A DNA stretch of 64,000 bases, from NCBI GenBank assembly GCA_047967505.1, contig CM106540.1. One strand, 5' to 3'. Position 1 is the first letter of the stretch, and the number at the start of each line of letters is the position of its first letter. This document shows positions 58,671 to 64,000 of the stretch, one piece after another. The notes under the pieces are model-generated. The model did not search any database. It was not told where the DNA came from and was given only the letters and a program-made list of their open reading frames with translations. The position numbers were made by a program, and so were the translations under genes. The DNA comes from Dipteris shenzhenensis (Eukaryota > Polypodiophyta > Polypodiopsida > Gleicheniales).

Positions 58671-59582
58671 TATTACCGACTCGTTGCTGAAAGACAGCCA
58701 TTACTACTCATAAAAGACAGCAATTGTACGTTCATAAGCTCTCCCTCACTCCCTCTCTCTGAAGATGCACTAGGGCCCAGGACAAAACGTCGGGCTGGAC
58801 CCTCCCGAAGGTCTTTATTCATGAGAGAAAAATCTGTTACAGAAGTTCAGCGTAGAGCTGTCTGGAAACCTCTCCATTTCAAAACGTGTAAAATCCACTT
58901 TATTACAAGAGCTTCAAGCTCAATTCAAATTGGCAACATGCCACTTGTCTAAAATCTAGACTAAGTCCTATTACATGCCACTAAGGGCTATTCTGGAGTC
59001 TTCAAAGCTCTCGGTCACACGAACCGCCTCCTAGATGCTTGTCAGGTTTCCGTTACGCTTAGGAAAAATAATCCTTCCTAGTACCTGCAACAATTAATTA
59101 AAGCGCACCACCATGGTACCCATTAATTGTTAGCTCTTTGCATGCAAATAACACACTGTGGACTAATCCTAGTCACGGTGGGCGTCCCCACTGAACACAT
59201 GTGCACATCTAAACAAATATATATACAAATAAATATATATATTCTCTGGTTGACCGGAGTCAACACTCTTGATTATAATTAAAGAGCTTTGACCAAGGGT
59301 CGAGGCGCCTTAATTATAGCCAAGTCTCTCCAACCGAAGTTGGCACATCTTGGTTAACCTGGGTTAACCCTCTTGGCGCATGCCAAGTCTTGTTGACCGA
59401 AGTCAACACTCTCTGACCGTAGTCAGGTTTACTTGACTAGAGTCAAGTATCTTTGACCGTAGTCAATCCTTTGACCATTAAAATAACTCTTTGACCATAA
59501 TTAACACATATAAAACTCTTTAATTATGATCAAATAAATGGTCAACTGTACTTTGACTTAGGATATTTACATTGTGGTGACA
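58671..59582 (-). repeat. 5' LTR of the middle element
   Basis: 912 bp; near-identical partner of 42899-43811. On the minus strand it starts TGTCACCACAATG and ends GGTAATA next to the primer site. Confidence 0.95.
59250..59562 (-). promoter_or_regulatory. W-box array in the U3 of the middle element (5' LTR copy)
   Basis: Same array as in the other LTR, shifted by 15771 bp (for example TTGACCGAAGTCAA at 59393). This copy is in the 5' LTR and so in the position to drive the element. One half-site differs (GTCAG instead of GTCAA at about 59422). Confidence 0.8.
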
Positions 59583-59587
59583 TTGGC

Positions 59588-60007
59588 TGTGTGGGGAAGA
59601 GTGGGCTGGTTAGGGAAAGAATTCGCTCTAGGTTCTCAAGGATGAGATTCCTACCATAGAGACCTAGATTTGCTGCAGTTGAGAAGTAGGAGGAAAGAGA
59701 GGGCATTCGTAAGCCGGAGAGCAGCTTGTCTAAGAGATTTGGGCATCAGAGATAGGGGCGATATGATTGGGGCAGGCGCTTGGCTTTGGGAAGGAGCATA
59801 TGGCCTGATTTTAGCGCATTTTGGCTATTTTTGGCTGGCTGGAGAAAAGCGGGATGGGATCTATTAAAAGCGAGACTGTTTTTTGGTTAAAAAGCAGGTT
59901 GCTTTTTTGTTTTTCTCTAGCAAGGAAAGCACTTGCTCTAAATCAAGCACCCACCCTAAATTCGCCTAGCTTTTGGTGGCCCTTCCTGGCTAATTATATA
60001 CCCGAGA

Positions 60008-60060
<53 letters not shown>

Positions 60061-60264
60061 TTAGCACTTCAGCGCATGAAGGCGAATTTCCCACCCTCTT
60101 TCCGTCTGAGATCAGCCTATCAGATTCCGCCATCTTTCTTGCTGTCCTCTACTCGCCTTTTTCCTTGATTCCACGCAGCACCAGATTCTCTCTTGAGAAG
60201 AGCACGTGTTTGGACGCAGTTGCTTTTCTTCTAGTCCCTCTCCCGTGCGAGATATTTTCCAGCC
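59588..60264 (+). promoter_or_regulatory. Promoter-like and leader-like segment inside the outer element
   Basis: A possible TATA box (attatatac, about 59993-60001) precedes a (CT)n tract (60010-60057) and about 200 bp of C/T-rich, ATG-poor sequence up to the ATG at 60265. This is the layout of a plant host promoter with a CT-rich 5' leader rather than of a retrotransposon interior. Confidence 0.35.
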
Positions 60265-60531
60265 ATGGAAGGACATCAAAGTAATGAGACACCTACGTTG
60301 GATTACTGTTTTATTGAGATGGAGGATGAGGCTACATCGGAGATTAATCCTCGTAGACCTCATGACCTGCTACGAGCGATGGATTCCTTGATGGATGAAC
60401 TATGGGCAGCTCTTCACTACTATAAAACCCCTCAGTACCAGAAATATATTGAAGAAGGCTCATGCTGTTCTAAATGTAGACAGCTTGTTTTAGAGTCTTT
60501 ATACCACTTCCGAGTTATTGAGAAGCGATGA
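60265..60531 (+). CDS. Small unknown ORF carried by the outer element
   Basis: 88 codons starting MEGHQSNETP, acidic in the first half (CFIEMEDEATSEINPRRP), then helical (DLLRAMDSLMDELWAALHYY), with a CCSKC group at 67-71 and a basic C-terminus. I do not recognise the family. It is not part of any gag-pol and lies behind a promoter-like segment in an LTR element that has no pol. It may be a captured host exon or first exon (gatgaagaagttgaaatcctcag follows), or a chance frame. Codon-level evidence is not available by eye. Confidence 0.35.
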   Translation: MEGHQSNETPTLDYCFIEMEDEATSEINPRRPHDLLRAMDSLMDELWAALHYYKTPQYQKYIEEGSCCSKCRQLVLESLYHFRVIEKR

Positions 60532-62482
60532 AGAAGTTGAAATCCTCAGTTTTGACCGACACCTAATTATTTTTTGCTCGACTGGATCTTTTGAACCACT
60601 CTTGGTTCAAGAAGCTCCCCAATTTTGTATGAATTATGTTCTAAATTGTCTTGTTATCAAATTGACCCGGTTTTGGTTAATTTGGATTTGATTTGTAACT
60701 AAGTGGCATTTGTAATTTGATTGGTTTTTTCAAATTTTATAACGTGTACTTTTGTTCCATATATCTTGCAGTTTTTTAGATATATGGTACATTGAGGATG
60801 CCTGAGACTTTGTTACATCTTAAACTGGACTTAACTAAGACAATTGGATTTTTCTTTCTCGAATCTTGGTGCGTAGATCCCTGTTTGGTTTCTATTTGAA
60901 GTTTTGATCTCGATGTGATTGTGAGTTATGACGTTTCTTCGAGTTACCGTTTGGACATATGAAGGTTCTTATTGATTAGTCCAGGATGCGTCTTGTTGGA
61001 TACCTTCTTTGAATCATGTCCAAAGGCGGGGTCATTCTGATTCTCACTCTTTTAGTCCGAGGTCATGGATAGTCAGGATTCAAGAGTTGTTAGGGATGCT
61101 ACCTACTGGTTTTCTTCTTTGACCTATTGGTTGGGGTATTGTAACACAAGGGGGTGATATAATCACATTAAGAAAAGGATTGAGAACGGATTTGCCACCA
61201 TGACTCAATCTGGGATCATCTGAGTTGAAGAGGGATTGGCTACGTGATTCACTCGTATTGTCCATCGAGTTTTTTTAATTTGCAGTATACTTTGGTGGTA
61301 TGGGACACTAAGGTATGTTACATTTAAGATTCTCTGATGTGGTGGTATAATCCAGCGTGAAATAATACCCAAGGACCTCTAGGGTGAAGTACAAGTAGGC
61401 TGAATTGAATTGGGGGCCACCTGATTAGATTTTTTTAAACGAGGGCTGACTAAGATTCTTTACCGTGAGAGAAGCCATGTATTTTTTGGGTTCAACCCTG
61501 GAGCTCCATAGTCTAGACTCAATCTCAGGGAGGGTTACCACATCTCTTCTGATGATGGTCTGTCAATGCCTTGTTTGGAACCTGGTGTTCCTAGATAAGA
61601 GATCCTAAGAATTGGATGATCCTGTGATTGGAGCGGTTTTGTTGTGCACAAGTTTATACAGGATATTCGATAGTGGATCTTGTTTTAAGAGATTTCGGAT
61701 TGTATGTTTCCGTAGTCTTTGGATCACATATGATGTTATTCCTATGATGGATGACTATATACATGTCTAGAACAGTACCATTGACTGGATATAGCCACCT
61801 GAATTTTTACTGATTATCCTTATGTAGGAGCATTTCGAGGATAGATCAAGGGGACCATATCTTTGGTCAGGATTTTGCCCATTGATACTTCCATGAAGAT
61901 TCTTTCATCATGAGTTATGAACTGATAACTAATTGTTCTGCGATGGAAAGTCTGTCATGTATTTCAACCCAAGAATTTGAATTACAAAGGTATTCCGTTG
62001 AGGGATTTTCTGAATACTAAGTAATTCAAGAATTAGGGTTGATAGAAATTGCAACCAAAAAATTGGCCTCGAGGGGTTCAATTGATGGAGTTGTTCGAAC
62101 AATGATTCCTTGATCTCAACCTAAGATTTTGAGTTCAAGGATACTTAATAGATAAGGTTGATAGAATCATTTACCTTCAGGTACCATGCTTGTGTACGGA
62201 TATGTCAACGGAATTAACTCTGTGGATTCAGGCGTTACTTGATTTCTCGAGGAGGATACTTGATGATCCGTAACCTTGTTTAGATTGAGAGATTTACTTT
62301 CCTTGGGTTGGTTATCAAAGCTTGTGGCTTTGGCCTTACATTCTCTTTGATTGGAATCTCATGGAAAGTATAGCACACTCAAATGACAGTCAGAGTATAG
62401 TCATTGGCATTGACTCATCTTCACAGAGAGTTTTCGGGCTTTCTGGTGAACTCAGGAGTGAGTTCTTAGAGGAAGGGGAGTA
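60532..62482 (+). other. Outer element interior, no coding sequence recognised
   Basis: T-rich DNA with no frame over about 75 codons and no retroviral motif. The polypurine-like tract gaggaaggggag (about 62469-62480) ends it. Confidence 0.6.
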
Positions 62483-62965
62483 TGTCATGTGCATGGTGTA
62501 CCTAGGGTTGGATAGCAGGTTAACGTGGGTTACGAGATAGCATAGGACTGGATGGCTATTTTTAGCTGAGATTGCTATATATAGAGATTGATTCATATAT
62601 AGTGCTCGCTTTATATGGAGGGAGCTATTCATAGCATTGTGCTATCTATAGCGGGTTTCCTTCTATATAGAGGGAGGGCCAGTGCTATTGTGTAGATCAG
62701 TTGAGCGCTCCTCAACTGATGGATGGGGCTGGCCGGGACTCTGGCCATCTACATGGCGGATCATAGGTGGTGTATCGAAGGTCCCTTGGACGGGCTCAGG
62801 TGGTACGGGACGCCTGGGTTAGATACGGGCCTATGGATGAGTCGAGCTATAGCCCACGTGCTCGGGGGTGGTCGGGAGGATTGAGGCACCTGCTCTATGA
62901 TTCTGGTTGTATTGAGGACGAGATTCTAGGTCAGTGATAGGGTCAGATCCTGCGGGATCGTGTCA
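62483..62965 (+). repeat. 3' LTR of the outer element
   Basis: 483 bp; partner of 42101-42594. It lacks 11 bp present in that copy after caactgatgg. Confidence 0.9.
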
Positions 62966-63239
62966 TTTTGTACGTCGTGGGGTTGCTCCAAGCCCGTATG
63001 GGGTAGATTCAGACTCAATGCAGATCGTGGGTCTACTCCAGGCGCTTACGTGGATACACCTGCAGGTTACAGGATTGAGGCACATACGGGATAGCTACAG
63101 CTGACCCAGCTGATCCCGAAGAACCTCCAATACTCCGGGCCCCCCTGGAGGTAGTACAAGTTGATGCAAGCCAAGGACAGTTGAATTCGAATCAGGAGAG
63201 CAGCAAGAACAAAAAGAAAAAGCACTCATATTCGGATTG
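62966..63239. other. Right flank of the outer element, no gene recognised
   Basis: Begins ttttg. No open frame or repeat partner was identified. It may be the 5' part of the ORF1 fragment that follows. Confidence 0.4.
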
Positions 63240-63645
63240 TTGAGGACATGGAGAAAGTCCTCATTCACGTCTTTCAAAAAACAATGCACATATCAACCAC
63301 CAAGTTGCAGGAAGCCTTCAAGGTGGGCAGGAAAGGAGAAAAGCCAAGGCAAATGCCTGTAAAGTTTTAGGACACTCAACCCCACCTTAAGGTGCTCAAC
63401 CACAGGCATCACCTTAAGGGATATTCCATATGGATTAATGAGGACCTTACGAGGAGCAAATATGCCCAAAAGCTGAAGGAGCTTGAGAAAATCAGAAAAG
63501 CTAAAAAGGAAGGGAAACATGCATACATGAAACATGGGAAGGCTATCATCTCGGGAAAAAATAAGGGGGGAAAAACACAGGGACTCGAGATCCTCAGGAT
63601 CAAAGTGTGGAACATAGGAGCATGGACCTGTCACATCTGCTAGTT
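63240..63645 (+). pseudogene. Second L1-type ORF1 fragment (RRM end and C-terminal domain)
   Basis: The plus strand reads KLQEAFKVGRKGEKPRQMPV, then KF, a stop, and LKGYSIWINEDLTRSKYAQK followed by KAKKEGKHAYMKHGKAI. This matches the L1 ORF1p pattern around the RRM-CTD junction (GRK..PRPIxVKF, LKG..I.I.EDLT, A...GK....GK) and the same segment of the LINE at 38500-38640. The open frame is 63392-63643. Endonuclease and RT are not seen in the remaining 350 bp. Confidence 0.55.
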
Positions 63646-64000
63646 GAATTGTCAACTCTCTTACCTGTTGCTGTAGATAAAAAAATCTGCTCTTGGTGCC
63701 CAATAATGCGTCGATTCAGAGGGTTTTTTACCCAATAATGGGTCCATTCTGCATACAGAGAGGGTGTCATGGCTGCCACTGTAGCATATTGTCTTCTTGG
63801 TTGAGGTTGCTAGGGTTGAGAGGGATTTTGAAGAAGAAGACAAAGAAGAGACGCTTGCCCATTCCATGCTGGTCCTATCTCTACTGTTACCCCTGACTGA
63901 GACTAACCCCTTGGCTGGGCTAGGGGTTCAGCCCAACTAGGGGTTAGAGAGGACAAAGAACCCCCCCCCCCCACTTGCTGCTACGAGTTTAGAGGCTTGC
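63646..64000. other. No gene recognised; ends in a C run
   Basis: A short direct repeat (cccaataatg(c/g)gtc(g/c)attc, about 63700 and 63730) and a C run (63961-63972). A ggggttcagcccaactaggggtt segment near 63925 is repetitive. No open frame is convincing. Confidence 0.4.

Larger units (their letters stand above)
42899..59582 (-). mobile_element. Middle element: Ty3/gypsy chromovirus, minus strand, interrupted
   Basis: LTRs at 58671-59582 (5') and 42899-43811 (3') lie between perfect 5-bp target duplications TTGGC (42894-42898 and 59583-59587). The LTR starts TGTCA and ends GTAATA, so its ends are TG..TA rather than TG..CA. The coding order on the minus strand is gag, protease, RT, RNase H, integrase, chromodomain. 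The integrase is split by the inner element, whose target duplication (CTGGT) marks the cut. It carries a gag frameshift, a Pro in the protease DSG box and a Tyr in the RT FxDD box, so it is inactive. The LTR copies differ at about 13 sites and one 1-bp indel. Confidence 0.95.
42101..62965 (+). mobile_element. Outer non-autonomous LTR element (LARD-like) hosting a nest
   Basis: LTRs at 42101-42594 and 62483-62965 both start TGTCATGTGC and end CGTGTCA. A primer site (TGGTACCAGAGCCATCC, from 42597) close to the initiator-Met type follows the left LTR, and a purine tract (gaggaaggggag) precedes the right one, so the element reads on the plus strand. Without the nested insertion its own sequence is about 4.2 kb, with no gag, protease, RT or integrase. 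Flanks acttg and ttttg do not make a clean 5-bp target duplication; mutation or recombination between two elements is possible. The two LTRs differ at about 12 sites plus an 11-bp length difference. Confidence 0.85.

Noticed and set aside
1-64000. tRNA, rRNA or small nuclear RNA genes
   Set aside because: I saw no convincing A/B boxes with a cloverleaf or conserved rRNA words. The tRNA-like words found are retrotransposon primer sites.

Overview
The window looks like nuclear DNA from a seed plant, probably a flowering plant. It carries a plant-type CAF1 deadenylase and a plant-type cytoplasmic poly(A)-binding protein gene with short GT-AG introns, in a sea of Ty3/gypsy, Ty1/copia and LINE remains, microsatellites and one satellite array. 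I cannot place it to an order. Only two host genes are recognised in 64 kb, so this is a repeat-rich chromosomal region. Everything was read by eye, so repeat identities and LTR divergences are approximate.

Left part (1-19 kb): unrecognised, partly low-complexity DNA with small tandem duplications; an intact single-exon CAF1 gene on the minus strand (7290-8111); a diverged second copy of the CAF1 5' flank about 5.4 kb away (13668-14580) without the coding sequence; a decayed unknown reading frame (11986-13278); and a decayed LINE ORF1 (15960-16740). A tandem satellite of about 182 bp, eleven monomers of several types, fills 19525-21487.

Middle (21-42 kb): decayed copia gag and LINE fragments, then the poly(A)-binding protein gene (29499-32236), with six exons visible, four RRMs, a 90-bp tandem duplication of the exon-5 acceptor, and no visible C-terminal MLLE exons. 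Its 3' end runs into a broken copia element, two parts of which lie in opposite orientations, with a gypsy LTR-like segment inside. A decayed LINE of the L1 type follows (about 37900-41750). Its ORF1 resembles the coiled-coil/RRM/CTD kind known from animal L1 rather than the CCHC kind usual in plants, and it ends in a (TTTC)n tail.

Right part (42-63 kb): a three-level nest of LTR retrotransposons. The outer element (42101-62965) has LTRs of about 490 bp, an initiator-Met-like primer site and no gag-pol, but carries a small unknown ORF behind a promoter-like sequence. Inside it, on the minus strand, sits a gypsy chromovirus (42899-59582, target duplication TTGGC), whose U3 holds a regular array of palindromic W-boxes. 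Inside that element's integrase sits a younger plus-strand gypsy chromovirus (44697-53533, LTRs of 1601 bp, target duplication CTGGT). LTR divergence falls from outer to inner (about 2.5, 1.4 and 0.6 percent by eye), which agrees with the nesting order.
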